DNA of 64,000 nucleotides from CAZZHG01 sp964653655 (GCA_964653655.1 CAZZHG010000011.1:4931-68930); one strand, 5' to 3'; shown: positions 24,543 to 32,516, counted from the stretch's first letter. Numbers and translations are program-made. The notes: generated by a model from the letters alone, not told the origin.

Positions 24543-25553
24543 TTAAGCCAGAGCGACGTCGGCGTCTTCCGGATCCGGCCCGGGGACGATGATCCCCTTG
24601 CGCTTGAGATCCCAGTTCCAGTACGCGTCCATGGCGAACGCGGTGCCGAGCGCGTAGACCGAGCCCCACAACACGTCGAGAACGTAGTGGTGATTCAGGT
24701 ACACGGCCGAGAAGCACATCAGCAGGAAGAATAACGTCGAGAAAACGCGAAGCGCGCCGAAGCGGAACGCATAATAAACCATCATCAACGGATAGGCGAT
24801 GTGCAGCGACGGAATCGCCCCGTGCACGTCGGCGGACTTTCCGTACCATTCGCGGAAGATCGGAATCCCGATGAGCGCATCGAAGCGCGCACAACCGGCG
24901 ACGTTGGCCGGAACGTCGAGCCGCGCGGGCCCCAGACCATAGAGAGCCACGTACCAGGGGGGCGAAGCCGCATACCAGTAGTATGTGGAGTAGCCGATCA
25001 GGTTCACCCAGAAAAAGCCCCACATGATCTGCGGCGCCCGGTACGCGATGCTCCTCGGATGCGCGATCGCCGTTCCGTTTCGCGGCAACCAGAAGCGCAT
25101 GTAGAGCGCGGAACCGAAATAAATCGGGATGAACGCGATGTAAGCAAAGCCGCAGAAGAAATCGAGCAGCGCGTGCGTGTTTAGCTGCCACCACTCGTTC
25201 GGCGTCAGCACTCCCTTCGCCGTTGCGATTCCGAAGAAGCGCTTGTCGAAGTTGTAGGGCTCGACGACGTGAATGGGGCCGCGGATGTAATCGGCGTAGT
25301 AGCGCTGGCTGTCGTAGATCGCGCTGATTAAGCACAGGGGAAGAACGAAATCGAGGAAGGGCTTAGCTTTCGGTCCCCAATAGTAGAGAGCCGCGGGCAC
25401 GAGGCTGAACACGAAGAGGTCGGGCCGCAGCCCCCCCACCGATCCCAGAACCACCCAATAAAGGAGGGCGGCTCCCATGGGCCAAGCCTTCTGAAACAGG
25501 CTTCTGCCGGCCCACCAGAGCAGCCATTCTTCCTTGTCCCAAAATCGATTCAC
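24543..25553 (-). CDS. Aur1-like PAP2 membrane phosphotransferase
   Basis: The 336-residue multi-pass membrane protein has the two C-terminal PAP2 motifs GAIPSLHIAYPLM and LNHHYVLDVLWGS. The spacing and residues (SLH...HHYxxD) match fungal Aur1 (inositol phosphorylceramide synthase) and its bacterial relatives more than typical PgpB phosphatases. Such enzymes transfer a phosphorylated head group onto a lipid. Together with the convergent CDP-alcohol phosphotransferase it suggests a special phospholipid or sphingolipid. It runs opposite to that cluster and the gap to the aminotransferase is 21 bp. Confidence 0.82.
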   Translation of the reverse strand: MNRFWDKEEWLLWWAGRSLFQKAWPMGAALLYWVVLGSVGGLRPDLFVFSLVPAALYYWGPKAKPFLDFVLPLCLISAIYDSQRYYADYIRGPIHVVEPYNFDKRFFGIATAKGVLTPNEWWQLNTHALLDFFCGFAYIAFIPIYFGSALYMRFWLPRNGTAIAHPRSIAYRAPQIMWGFFWVNLIGYSTYYWYAASPPWYVALYGLGPARLDVPANVAGCARFDALIGIPIFREWYGKSADVHGAIPSLHIAYPLMMVYYAFRFGALRVFSTLFFLLMCFSAVYLNHHYVLDVLWGSVYALGTAFAMDAYWNWDLKRKGIIVPGPDPEDADVALA

Positions 25554-25569
25554 GACGCCCCTGGCTATA

Positions 25570-26034
25570 TCAGAAAACTATCCCAAGTCCGAACCGGATT
25601 TCGTTGCTTCCGCCGCCCGGCAAAATCCGGGAATAAGTCGCGTAGATACGGTCCAGCAAGGCGGCGAGGCCGATGGCCAAGCCACCGGAAAGACAGCCGT
25701 TCAACGAGCTAGAGCCCTGCTTCTTGAACCCGCCGCCGACTTCGAACGAAACCGCCGGGGCAATACCGAAACGCACGAAAGCCTCGTAGTTGGTCAGCAT
25801 CGCCGAGCCGCCCAAAGCGTCTTTTACCGGAGAAATTCCGACTTCACCGCGAACCCCCAACGGCCCGAGCTCGAAAATCGGAGTCCAGGCGGCCTGGGCG
25901 GAGAAGGAATTCGAAGGGGTTCCAAAAGTGGTAAGCGCCCCCAGCTGGAAGGAGAGAATCTTCGCGTCCGCGCGGGCGACCGTGGAAGAGAACGCTAACG
26001 CCAAGACGGGGACGACCAGCCAAAGTTTCTTCAT
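25570..26034 (-). CDS. Small outer-membrane barrel-like protein
   Basis: The product (154 residues) has a signal peptide (MKKLWLVVPVLALAFSSTVARA) and a body of alternating strands ending in IRFGLGIVF, an aromatic C-terminus suited to outer-membrane insertion. The frame extends to 26106, but the ATG at 26034 follows GTGAGG and is needed for the signal. It stops 16 bp upstream of the Aur1-like gene, so they may share a transcript. No family was recognised. Confidence 0.7.
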   Translation of the reverse strand: MKKLWLVVPVLALAFSSTVARADAKILSFQLGALTTFGTPSNSFSAQAAWTPIFELGPLGVRGEVGISPVKDALGGSAMLTNYEAFVRFGIAPAVSFEVGGGFKKQGSSSLNGCLSGGLAIGLAALLDRIYATYSRILPGGGSNEIRFGLGIVF

Positions 26035-26113
26035 GATGTGCCTCACTTGTGGGATCAGGGTTTTGCTAGTTTTATCATTAAAGAGAAGACGCGGCCAGCC
26101 GGACAAAAGGAAG

Positions 26114-26142
26114 TTGCCCCCACCGGGAAACCCCGTTAAATC
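26114..26142 (+). promoter_or_regulatory. Weak sigma-70-like promoter before the 4.5S RNA
   Basis: TTGCCC at 26114-26119 and TAAATC at 26137-26142 are separated by 17 bp. The 4.5S RNA gene starts 16 bp after. Only the spacing and the -35 box are good, so this is tentative. Confidence 0.28.
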
Positions 26143-26158
26143 ATAGCGAACTGGTTAT

Positions 26159-26252
26159 GGCTCGGCCCTGCGCGACAAGTCCGTGCGAACCCCGTCAGGT
26201 CCGGAAGGAAGCAGCGGTAGCTTAGGATGAGTGCGACGCAGGTACCCGAGCC
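26159..26252 (+). ncRNA. ffs: 4.5S signal recognition particle RNA (small bacterial type)
   Basis: The conserved core GTCAGGTCCGGAAGGAAGCA followed by GCGGTA is the Ffh-binding helix with its GGAA tetraloop. The outer ends GGCTCGG and CCGAGCC pair, giving a hairpin of about 94 nt. A run of T residues from 26253 acts as terminator. The RNA pairs with Ffh to target nascent membrane proteins. It sits directly upstream of dnaX, an arrangement seen in many bacteria. Confidence 0.95.
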
Positions 26253-26261
26253 TCTTTTTTT
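26253..26261 (+). terminator. T-run ending the 4.5S RNA
   Basis: The 3' arm of the RNA is followed by TCTTTTTTT, which together with the stem forms an intrinsic terminator. dnaX starts only 13 bp later, so some read-through probably feeds dnaX. Confidence 0.7.
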
Positions 26262-26273
26262 GCCTTGGGTGAC

Positions 26274-27983
26274 ATGGGTTATTTGGCCATAGCGCGAAAG
26301 TGGCGTCCCAGCCGCTTCGAAGATCTCGTCGGACAAGGTCACGTCGTTCAGACGCTGAAGAACGCGATCACGTTCAAACGAGTCTCCCACGCCTACCTTT
26401 TCAGCGGCGCCCGCGGCGTCGGTAAAACTTCGGTCGCCCGCATTTTCGCGATGGCGCTGCGCTGCCCGAACGTGAAGGACGGCGTCCCGTGCAACACCTG
26501 TGAAGAGTGCCGGGCCATCATCGAGAGCCGCTCGGTGGACGTCGCCGAAATCGACGGCGCCTCCAACAACGGCGTCGAAGCCGTGCGCGGCATCCGCGAG
26601 AACGTCGCCTACGCTCCGTCGTCGGGCATCTACAAGATCTACATCATCGACGAAGTGCACATGCTCTCCATCAGCGCGTTCAACGCGCTCTTGAAAACCC
26701 TGGAAGAGCCGCCCGAGCACGTGATCTTTCTTTTCGCGACGACGGAATCCCAGAAAATTCCGCAGACGATTTTGTCCCGCTGCCAGCAGTTCGAGTTCCG
26801 GCGGCTCACGATCCAGCAGATCGTCGACCGGCTCGCGCGCATTCTGAAAGAAGAGCAGCTCAACCTGACGGAAGAAGCACTACGGGTGCTCGCCGCTTAC
26901 GGCGACGGATCGCTGCGCGATTCGCTTTCGCTTCTCGATCAGGTGCTCAGCTACTACAGCCACAACGAAGCGAGCCGAGCGACCCTCGACGAGAAACAAA
27001 TCGTCGAAGCACTGGGCTTGAGCGACACGAGCACGGTGCTCGGCTTTCTCGGCGCCATCGTCGCGAAGGACTCCGCGGGCATTCTCAAAATCGTCGGTGA
27101 CACTTATCAGAGCGGCGTGGATCTGAAACGTTTCAGCGAGCGCTGCCTCGAAGAACTGAGACTTTTGTTTTTGATGACGCTCGTGAAGGACGGCGTCGAA
27201 AAGCCGACGGCGGAATCTCTCGATTTGTCGGCGGGACACTTCTCGTCGCTCGAAGTCCTCGCCTCGAAAGTTACGCTCATTCAGGTCGAGCGCATGTCGC
27301 AGATTCTCAGCAAGGCCATTTCGCAAATCGGCTGGAGCAGCCTGCCCCGTTACGTTTTGGAGATGGCGGCCGTGCGCATGTCGAAGCTGGATCTGCTCGA
27401 GCAGATCGAAAAGTCCCTCGCGAGCGGCGAGCCCGCGGCGATCCGGACTTCGCCGACGCCCGCGCCCGTTTCGCCGCCGGCACCCAAACCCAGAGTGGAA
27501 GCAAAAGCGCCCAGCGCTCCGGCTCCCGCGGCCCCTTCGGTTCGCCCGCCGGAACCGCCGCCGCACGTGGATTCCGCTCCGAGGCAGATGTCGGGTGGCG
27601 CGCGTTCCTGGCAAGGCTTCGTGGACTCGCTCATGAAAAAGCGCCCGCTTCTCGGCGCCATCCTTTGCCACGCCGAATTTCAGCTGAAGGAAGAAGGCGG
27701 CGCGAAGGTCGTTCACCTCACCTTCCCCGAAGGCAGCTTCTACGAGCGCCAGGGCAAGGAAGCGAAGAACCGCGCCGACACGGAAGAACTTTTGAAAGCT
27801 TATTTCGGCCCCGATCTCCGTTTGGAGCTTTCCGCCGGCAAAGAAGATCAGATCAAGAGCATCGAGCAGGGGAAAAAGGCGGAGGCCTCCCAGATCCGGG
27901 AAGAGGCGCTCGCCCATCCCACGGTCCTCAAGATGAAAGAGATGCTCGGCGCCGAAGTCATCGACGTTAACGTAGGGGAATAG
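26274..27983 (+). CDS. dnaX: DNA polymerase III subunits gamma/tau
   Basis: The clamp-loader ATPase has about 569 residues. The N-terminal MGYLAIARKWRP is typical. Walker A is GARGVGKTS, a zinc-binding set of four Cys lies in RCPN...CNTCEEC, Walker B is IYIIDEVHML and the sensor-1/Arg-finger region is SRCQQFEF. Three AAA domains are followed by a Pro/Ala-rich linker (about 380-440) and a tau-type C-terminal domain with HLTFPEGSFYERQGKEA. The longer start at TTG 26265 is less likely than the ATG at 26274. It opens the operon dnaX-ebfC-recR-mglA. Confidence 0.96.
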   Translation: MGYLAIARKWRPSRFEDLVGQGHVVQTLKNAITFKRVSHAYLFSGARGVGKTSVARIFAMALRCPNVKDGVPCNTCEECRAIIESRSVDVAEIDGASNNGVEAVRGIRENVAYAPSSGIYKIYIIDEVHMLSISAFNALLKTLEEPPEHVIFLFATTESQKIPQTILSRCQQFEFRRLTIQQIVDRLARILKEEQLNLTEEALRVLAAYGDGSLRDSLSLLDQVLSYYSHNEASRATLDEKQIVEALGLSDTSTVLGFLGAIVAKDSAGILKIVGDTYQSGVDLKRFSERCLEELRLLFLMTLVKDGVEKPTAESLDLSAGHFSSLEVLASKVTLIQVERMSQILSKAISQIGWSSLPRYVLEMAAVRMSKLDLLEQIEKSLASGEPAAIRTSPTPAPVSPPAPKPRVEAKAPSAPAPAAPSVRPPEPPPHVDSAPRQMSGGARSWQGFVDSLMKKRPLLGAILCHAEFQLKEEGGAKVVHLTFPEGSFYERQGKEAKNRADTEELLKAYFGPDLRLELSAGKEDQIKSIEQGKKAEASQIREEALAHPTVLKMKEMLGAEVIDVNVGE

Positions 27984-27994
27984 GGGAAAAATCC

Positions 27995-28309
27995 ATGTTC
28001 GACATGATGAAGCAGGCCGCGCGCATGCGGGAAGACATGCAGCGGATTCAAACCGAATTGACGGCGAGAACCGTCGAGGGCGCCGCCGGCGAAGGCAAAG
28101 TGCGCGTGGTCGCCAACGGAAAGCTTCAGATCCTCACCGTGACGATCGACCCCGATTTGCTTAAAGTAGAGCGCAAGGCGGAGCTTCAGGATCTGGTGCA
28201 GACCGCCACGAACACGGCCCTGAGCGCGGCGCAAGCGATGGCCGCCCAGGAAATCGGGAAGCTGACGGCGGGACTCGGACCGCTCGCGGCCATGATGGGA
28301 GCCAAATGA
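27995..28309 (+). CDS. ebfC: Nucleoid-associated protein EbfC/YbaB
   Basis: The 104-residue protein has the family layout: an N-terminal helix (MFDMMKQAARMREDMQRIQTE), a central VRVVANGKLQILTVTIDPDL strand region and a C-terminal helix rich in Ala (AAQAMAAQEIGKLTAGL). It binds DNA as a tweezer-like dimer. It lies between dnaX and recR as in most bacteria, 11 bp after dnaX, and its stop overlaps the recR start by 4 bp. Confidence 0.95.
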   Translation: MFDMMKQAARMREDMQRIQTELTARTVEGAAGEGKVRVVANGKLQILTVTIDPDLLKVERKAELQDLVQTATNTALSAAQAMAAQEIGKLTAGLGPLAAMMGAK

Positions 28310-28911
28310 GCTTCACCAAGGAACCTTCACTTTTGGATGGCCTCATCGAGGAGCTGAAACAGCTTCCGGGCATCGGCAACAAAACCGCGACGCGGCTCGC
28401 CTACTTCATCCTCCGCCAGCCCGAGCAGTACGCCGCCGCCCTCTCCGGCGCCATCACCGACGCCCGGGAAAAGCTTCATTTCTGCACGGAATGCTGCAAT
28501 TTCAGCGAGCAGGCCATGTGCGACATTTGCGCGAATCCGGACCGCACGGATTCCATCGTCTGCGTCGTGGAGGAGCCCTCCGACGTCATCGCTTTCGAGA
28601 AGAGCCGCCAGTTCAACGGCAAATACCACGTCCTGCACGGAGCCATTTCGCCCCTCGACGGCGTGGAAGAGAGCAATCTCAAGATTCAGCAGCTCCAAAA
28701 CCGCATCCGGTCCGGCAAGGTGCGCGAGGTGGTGCTCGCCACCAACCCCACCGCCGAAGGCGATACGACGGCGTTGTATGTGGCCCGGCTCATCAAATAC
28801 AATGACCTCAAGGTGAGCCGCATCGCCCACGGCATCCCGGTCGGGGCGGAAATCGAGTACCTCGACGGCGCTACCCTGGGCAAAGCCCTGCAAAACCGGG
28901 TCGCTCTGTAG
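28306..28911 (+). CDS. recR: Recombination mediator RecR
   Basis: The 201-residue protein has a helix-hairpin-helix (LIEELKQLPGIGNKTATRLAYF), a zinc finger with Cys in FCTECCNFSEQAMCDIC, a Toprim core (ICVVEEPSDVIAFE and VVLATNPTAEGDTTALY) and a C-terminal Walker-B-like strand (VSRIAHGIPVGAEIEYLDGATL). RecR loads RecA at gaps with RecF and RecO. Standard length. It overlaps ebfC by ATGA. Confidence 0.97.
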   Translation: MSFTKEPSLLDGLIEELKQLPGIGNKTATRLAYFILRQPEQYAAALSGAITDAREKLHFCTECCNFSEQAMCDICANPDRTDSIVCVVEEPSDVIAFEKSRQFNGKYHVLHGAISPLDGVEESNLKIQQLQNRIRSGKVREVVLATNPTAEGDTTALYVARLIKYNDLKVSRIAHGIPVGAEIEYLDGATLGKALQNRVAL

Positions 28912-28918
28912 GAATTTA

Positions 28919-29500
28919 ATGTCGTTCATCAACCATGCCGCCCGGGAGATCAACTGCAAGGTGGTCTATTACGGCCCCGGCTTGAGCGGCAAAACGACGA
29001 ACCTCCAGTACATCTTCGCGCAGACCGCGCCCGCTTCCCGCGGCGAAATGGTCTCGTTTCCCGGCGAAACCGAGCGCACGTTGTTCTTCGATTTTCTTCC
29101 GCTCAACATCGGAGAGATCCGCGGCTTCAAAACCCGTTTTCATCTTTGCACCGTTCCCGGCCAGCACTTCTACGATGCGAGCCGCCGGATGGTTTTGAAG
29201 GGCGTGGATGGCGTCGTGTTCGTCGCCGATTCTCAAGTCGAGCGCATGGAAGAAAATCTCGAGAGCTTCAAGAGCCTCGACGTGAACCTGCGCGAGCAGG
29301 GATACGACGTGCACCACATCCCGTTCGTCTTTCAGTGGAACAAACGCGACGTCGAGAACCCGATCCCCACGCAGGTGCTCCACGAGCAGCTCAACACCTT
29401 CAATGCCCCCGAGCTCGAGGCCATCGCCCTCCAGGGCGTCGGCGTCTTCGATACTCTGAAGGAAATCTCGAAGCTCATCCTGCGCTCCCTCCGAAGCTGA
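28919..29500 (+). CDS. mglA: Ras-like polarity GTPase MglA
   Basis: The 193-residue small GTPase has P-loop YYGPGLSGKTTNLQ, a switch-region TVPGQHFY (usual WDTAGQ replaced, as in MglA) and the NKxD-type FQWNKRDV. In Myxococcus and Bdellovibrio MglA sets cell polarity and controls motility and pili. Its GTPase-activating partner MglB is not in this window. The gene follows recR by 7 bp, so it may be made with the replication genes. Confidence 0.95.
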   Translation: MSFINHAAREINCKVVYYGPGLSGKTTNLQYIFAQTAPASRGEMVSFPGETERTLFFDFLPLNIGEIRGFKTRFHLCTVPGQHFYDASRRMVLKGVDGVVFVADSQVERMEENLESFKSLDVNLREQGYDVHHIPFVFQWNKRDVENPIPTQVLHEQLNTFNAPELEAIALQGVGVFDTLKEISKLILRSLRS

Positions 29501-29597
29501 TAATGTTTCGGCCATGACGGGCTCAGCCCACGAAATCCTAATCGCGGCAAAGCCGGTTTTGGCATAAACTACGGGTCAAACCACAAAGGGAGACTCG

Positions 29598-30212
29598 ATG
29601 GGCAAATCCGCAAGGGCTTGTTTGTTTCTTTCGGCTTGGCTTCTCGCCGCTAGCAGCCACGCTTCGGAAGGACCGGGATGGAATCTCGGGATCAAGTCGG
29701 GCGTAGTGCAGGGATCCATTCAGTCGACGATGGTGGACCCCGATGTTCCCGCCGCCACGATCACCCAAAAAGTCACCTACGGCGGACTACCCTTCGCAGT
29801 CACCGCGGCCTTTCCGGCGGCGAGTTGGCTGACTCTAACTCCTGCCCTCGGCATCGTGTGGGATCTCAACCTCAACGAAGTCACCCGACGGGGAATCGAG
29901 TTGGGCAGCGAGTTTCACATCATTGGAAAAGCCCACGGTTACTCCGAGCCGACGGGAAGCCGCACGACCCACACGCTTTCGGCCATCGCGAGGCTCGGCA
30001 TGCAGGTTTATAGCGCCCCAACCCACTTGGTCTCGAACGACTTCGGCGGAATCGTGGAGACTTCGTTTGGGATGAGTTACCGCATCGGCTTCGGCCAGTC
30101 CGCTTCGTTAGCTTTCAACCTGGTGGGCACCCCCGGCGGGCTTTCGACCGGCAGCTCCAACTTCAATCCGCGGCTCTTTAGCGGCGAGCTGGATTGGCGC
30201 TTCTTTTTGTAA
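29598..30212 (+). CDS. Exported barrel-like protein of unknown function
   Basis: The 204-residue product has a signal peptide (ACLFLSAWLLAASSHAS). The mature part alternates polar and hydrophobic residues and ends in GELDWRFFL, an aromatic end suited to an outer-membrane barrel of about 180 residues. A GGGAGA site precedes the ATG. It resembles in type, but not clearly in sequence, the barrels at 25570 and 49071. Role unknown. Confidence 0.68.
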   Translation: MGKSARACLFLSAWLLAASSHASEGPGWNLGIKSGVVQGSIQSTMVDPDVPAATITQKVTYGGLPFAVTAAFPAASWLTLTPALGIVWDLNLNEVTRRGIELGSEFHIIGKAHGYSEPTGSRTTHTLSAIARLGMQVYSAPTHLVSNDFGGIVETSFGMSYRIGFGQSASLAFNLVGTPGGLSTGSSNFNPRLFSGELDWRFFL

Positions 30213-30239
30213 TACAGCTAGGCCTGCGGGCCTGACTGT

Positions 30240-30959
30240 ATGAAACCCATTGGAATCCTAAATACCGTCTTTCGGGAGAAGTTCGGCGTGCCGAGGCAGT
30301 CGCTCATGATGAGCGAAGCCCGCGGCATTTTGAAGCTGAACGACGATTCGGCGTTCGCGGCCGCTCTCAATCATCTCGAAAAATTCAGCCACGTCTGGCT
30401 CGTCTTTCTCTTTCACAAGAATGGAAATGAGCCGTGGCGCCCGACGATCGAGCCGCCCCGTCTCGACGCACCGCCGGGAATCGGCGTGTTCGCTTCGCGC
30501 TCTCCGCACCGGCCGAACCCCATTGGTCTATCGGCGGTAAAACTCGAGCGCATCGACTTCGAAGCGAAGGGCGGAATCGAGATTCACTTGAGCGGCGTGG
30601 ATCTTCTCGACGGCACTCCCGTACTGGATCTGAAACCGTACTTACCCTTCGCCGATCGGATAGAAGGCGCAAGCTCCGGCTGGGCGGAAGGAGAAATCGC
30701 CCGCCATCCGGTGGAGTTTTCGCCCGAAAGCCTCGCCGTGGTGGAAGGAGCGAGAGAGCGCCATCCCCGCCTGAAAGCCCTGCTCGAACAGATGCTCGAA
30801 TGGGATCCCCGTCCCACCTCCCAGCGCCGGGCTTATCCGCCCGGGGAGGCGGCAAGCGAGGGAAAGCCCTTTGCTTTCCGCGTTCTGGAATTCGACGTCC
30901 ACTGGCGAATCCGAAGTGGTGTTTTCCACGTCACCGAAATCAGGGCGTGGAAAAACTAA
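30240..30959 (+). CDS. trmO: tRNA (t6A37) methyltransferase TrmO
   Basis: The 239-residue protein has the TsaA/TrmO signature: MKPIGILNTVFREKFGVPRQ, HLEKFSHVWLVFLFHKN, GVFASRSPHRPNPIGLSAVKL and GVDLLDGTPVLDLKPYLP. It uses S-adenosylmethionine to methylate t6A at position 37 of tRNAs reading ACY codons. The length agrees with the E. coli enzyme (235). The start is 27 bp after the preceding barrel gene, so they may be co-transcribed. Confidence 0.94.
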   Translation: MKPIGILNTVFREKFGVPRQSLMMSEARGILKLNDDSAFAAALNHLEKFSHVWLVFLFHKNGNEPWRPTIEPPRLDAPPGIGVFASRSPHRPNPIGLSAVKLERIDFEAKGGIEIHLSGVDLLDGTPVLDLKPYLPFADRIEGASSGWAEGEIARHPVEFSPESLAVVEGARERHPRLKALLEQMLEWDPRPTSQRRAYPPGEAASEGKPFAFRVLEFDVHWRIRSGVFHVTEIRAWKN

Positions 30960-30962
30960 TCC

Positions 30963-30991
30963 TTGCCGTTCCGACCGACCGAGTTTATGAC
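30963..30991 (+). promoter_or_regulatory. Sigma-70-like promoter
   Basis: TTGCCG at 30963-30968 and TATGAC at 30986-30991 are 17 bp apart. The predicted start of transcription is about 25 bp before the next gene. The promoter of the following paralogue (31485-31513) has the same spacing and similar boxes. Confidence 0.45.
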
Positions 30992-31022
30992 CCGACGCAT
31001 TAACTGGTTGGTTGGAGGTATC

Positions 31023-31448
31023 ATGGCCCGTTTGTTCATTGGTTCCGTGCTCGCGTTCGCTCTTTCGATGTCCGCTTTTGCCGGTTGTGAAGATGGCGAG
31101 TCCATCGCTACTCAAGCGGCGAAGAAGGCGGCGACCCAGAGCCGTTTCACCAACTGCAAGCTTACTAAGATTTCCGATCCGATCGACACGAAGGCCGGGC
31201 AGAACTTTCGGGTCACCCTCCGCTGCTCGCGCGAAACGCCGACGTATCTCGTCAGCCTCCGCGAAATCGAAGACGCGGTTTGCGTGGTGAAGAACGTGCG
31301 GCGTGTGACGTTGTCGACGCCGATCAAGTTCACCTGCCCGCGCGGGCTTACTCTCAATTGCACCCCGGTCACCACGAACCCGATGTGCCACAACGATTGG
31401 AAGACCTGGATCCGGAACAACTGTCCCGGCGTCCGTTTCATCGAGTAA
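31023..31448 (+). CDS. Small exported Cys-containing protein, paralogue 1
   Basis: The 141-residue product begins MARLFIGSVLAFALSMSAFAG, a signal peptide. The mature part shares the layout GCEDGESIA, AAKKAA, SRFTNCK, ISDP, TKAGQNFRVTLRC and YLVSLREIEDAVCV with the next gene. An extra C-terminal part with FTCPRGLTLNCTP and NNCPG is present only here. The GGAGG site is 6 bp before the ATG at 31023. No known family was recognised. Likely a periplasmic or secreted protein with disulfides. Confidence 0.72.
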   Translation: MARLFIGSVLAFALSMSAFAGCEDGESIATQAAKKAATQSRFTNCKLTKISDPIDTKAGQNFRVTLRCSRETPTYLVSLREIEDAVCVVKNVRRVTLSTPIKFTCPRGLTLNCTPVTTNPMCHNDWKTWIRNNCPGVRFIE

Positions 31449-31484
31449 GACGGGCGTCCGGAAACGGCCGTAAGAAAACTAAAC

Positions 31485-31513
31485 TTGCAGTTGTTGAGTA
31501 CCCGACTTAGACC
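31485..31513 (+). promoter_or_regulatory. Sigma-70-like promoter
   Basis: TTGCAG at 31485-31490 and TAGACC at 31508-31513 are 17 bp apart, placing transcription about 27 bp before the start of the second paralogue. Confidence 0.42.
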
Positions 31514-31546
31514 CAGTCCTCGCAAACTAACTTGGTTGGAGGATTC

Positions 31547-31855
31547 ATGGCTCGCTTGCTTCTTGGGTCGTTGATGGCATTCGCTCTCACGGCAAATGCG
31601 TTCCCTGGTTGCGACGAAGGCAAGTCCATGGCGGCGGACGCGGCAAAAAGAGCGGCCCTCGGCTCCCGTCTCCACCACTGTAAGGTCGCCGAAATTTCCG
31701 AGCCGGAGAACACGAAGATCGGACAGGACTTCCGTGTGACACTCAGTTGCGTGGAGGGGGCGCCGCTTTACCTCGTGGTGCTTCGCGAGCTCGAAGTGGG
31801 CGTGTGCGTGTGGGAGAGCACGAAGCTCTTGAGGGACACGCCCGATCTCGAATAA
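31547..31855 (+). CDS. Small exported Cys-containing protein, paralogue 2
   Basis: The 102-residue product has a signal peptide (MARLLLGSLMAFALTANA). It aligns by eye with the preceding gene across GCDEGKSMA, AAKRAA, SRLHHCK, ISEPENTK, GQDFRVTLSC and YLVVLRELEVGVCV. It ends about 40 residues earlier, so the C-terminal Cys domain of paralogue 1 is absent. TTGGAGG precedes the ATG at 31547. A terminator follows. A tandem duplication with later loss or gain of a tail is likely. Confidence 0.75.
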   Translation: MARLLLGSLMAFALTANAFPGCDEGKSMAADAAKRAALGSRLHHCKVAEISEPENTKIGQDFRVTLSCVEGAPLYLVVLRELEVGVCVWESTKLLRDTPDLE

Positions 31856-31876
31856 GCCAAAGCTTATAGAAAAGGA

Positions 31877-31919
31877 AAACGGCGCCCCCGCGCGAGCGGA
31901 GTGCGCCGTTTCTATTTTT
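31877..31919 (+). terminator. Intrinsic terminator
   Basis: The stem AAACGGCGC / GCGCCGTTT encloses a loop of 17 bases that can pair further, followed by CTATTTTT. It ends the tandem paralogue unit just before the convergent Spy-like gene. Confidence 0.78.
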
Positions 31920-31931
31920 GAACCTTCCCGA

Positions 31932-32516
31932 TTACGGCTTGGGCGTCGGAGCCGGGTTCGGCTTCACGGGCTTGACCGGCTTCGGATGCGGGTGGTGCGG
32001 CTTCGGCTTCTGCGCGCACGCCTTCTTCAGCTTCGCGGCCTTCATGTGCTCGTGGATCTGGTGCATGCACACGAGAGCGGGCTTACGCTGATCGGCGGTC
32101 AGAATGTCGAAGAGGATCTCGTTCGCGAACGCCATGTGGTTCGTCGAGATCTTCGCCTTGGCCGCGCCGAACGCGGTCGAAGCGGTTTCCGCCGTCGTCT
32201 TCGTGCCCTTCGTGTCCGTGAGCGACAAGATGTAGTCGATGCGGGCGATCTTGAGGGCCGCATCACTCTGGATCTGAGCCTTCTTGTGGCCGACGAAGGC
32301 GATTTTCAAAGAGTCCTTCTGAGCGTCGGTCAGCTTGATCTCGCCGCAGGCGCCGGCGTGGTGATGCCACTGATTCGCGCGCGCGTCGTCGAGGTCGAAC
32401 GACATTTCGAGCGCTTCGAGATTGAGCTCGGAAACGCCGAGATCTTCTTGTTCGGAAATGGGGGCGGCGACCGCCGCTACCGCGAACGACAGGAACATTA
32501 GCAATGCGTACTTCAT
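31932..32516 (-). CDS. Spy/CpxP-like periplasmic protein with His/Pro/Lys tail
   Basis: The 194-residue protein has a signal peptide (MKYALLMFLSFAVAAVA) and a helical mature part. It carries two LTxxQ motifs (LTDAQKDSL and LTADQRKPAL), the hallmark of the Spy/CpxP/CnrX family of periplasmic chaperones and metal sensors. A WHHHAGAC segment could bind metal. The tail PKPHHPHPKPVKPVKP is a Pro/Lys/His-rich extension not usual for Spy. The ATG at 32516 is chosen over 32534 because of the signal peptide. Confidence 0.75.
   Translation of the reverse strand: MKYALLMFLSFAVAAVAAPISEQEDLGVSELNLEALEMSFDLDDARANQWHHHAGACGEIKLTDAQKDSLKIAFVGHKKAQIQSDAALKIARIDYILSLTDTKGTKTTAETASTAFGAAKAKISTNHMAFANEILFDILTADQRKPALVCMHQIHEHMKAAKLKKACAQKPKPHHPHPKPVKPVKPNPAPTPKP

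Noticed and set aside
23127..25335. Long minus-strand frames opposite the aminotransferase and in an alternate frame of the Aur1-like gene
   Set aside because: Arg/Ala-rich translations with no motifs, while the sense frames carry clear enzyme signatures.
27860..27885. Possible programmed frameshift site in dnaX (GGGGAAAAAGG)
   Set aside because: The A-run lies near the C-terminus, not at the gamma/tau boundary, and no stem or stop in the shifted frame was established.
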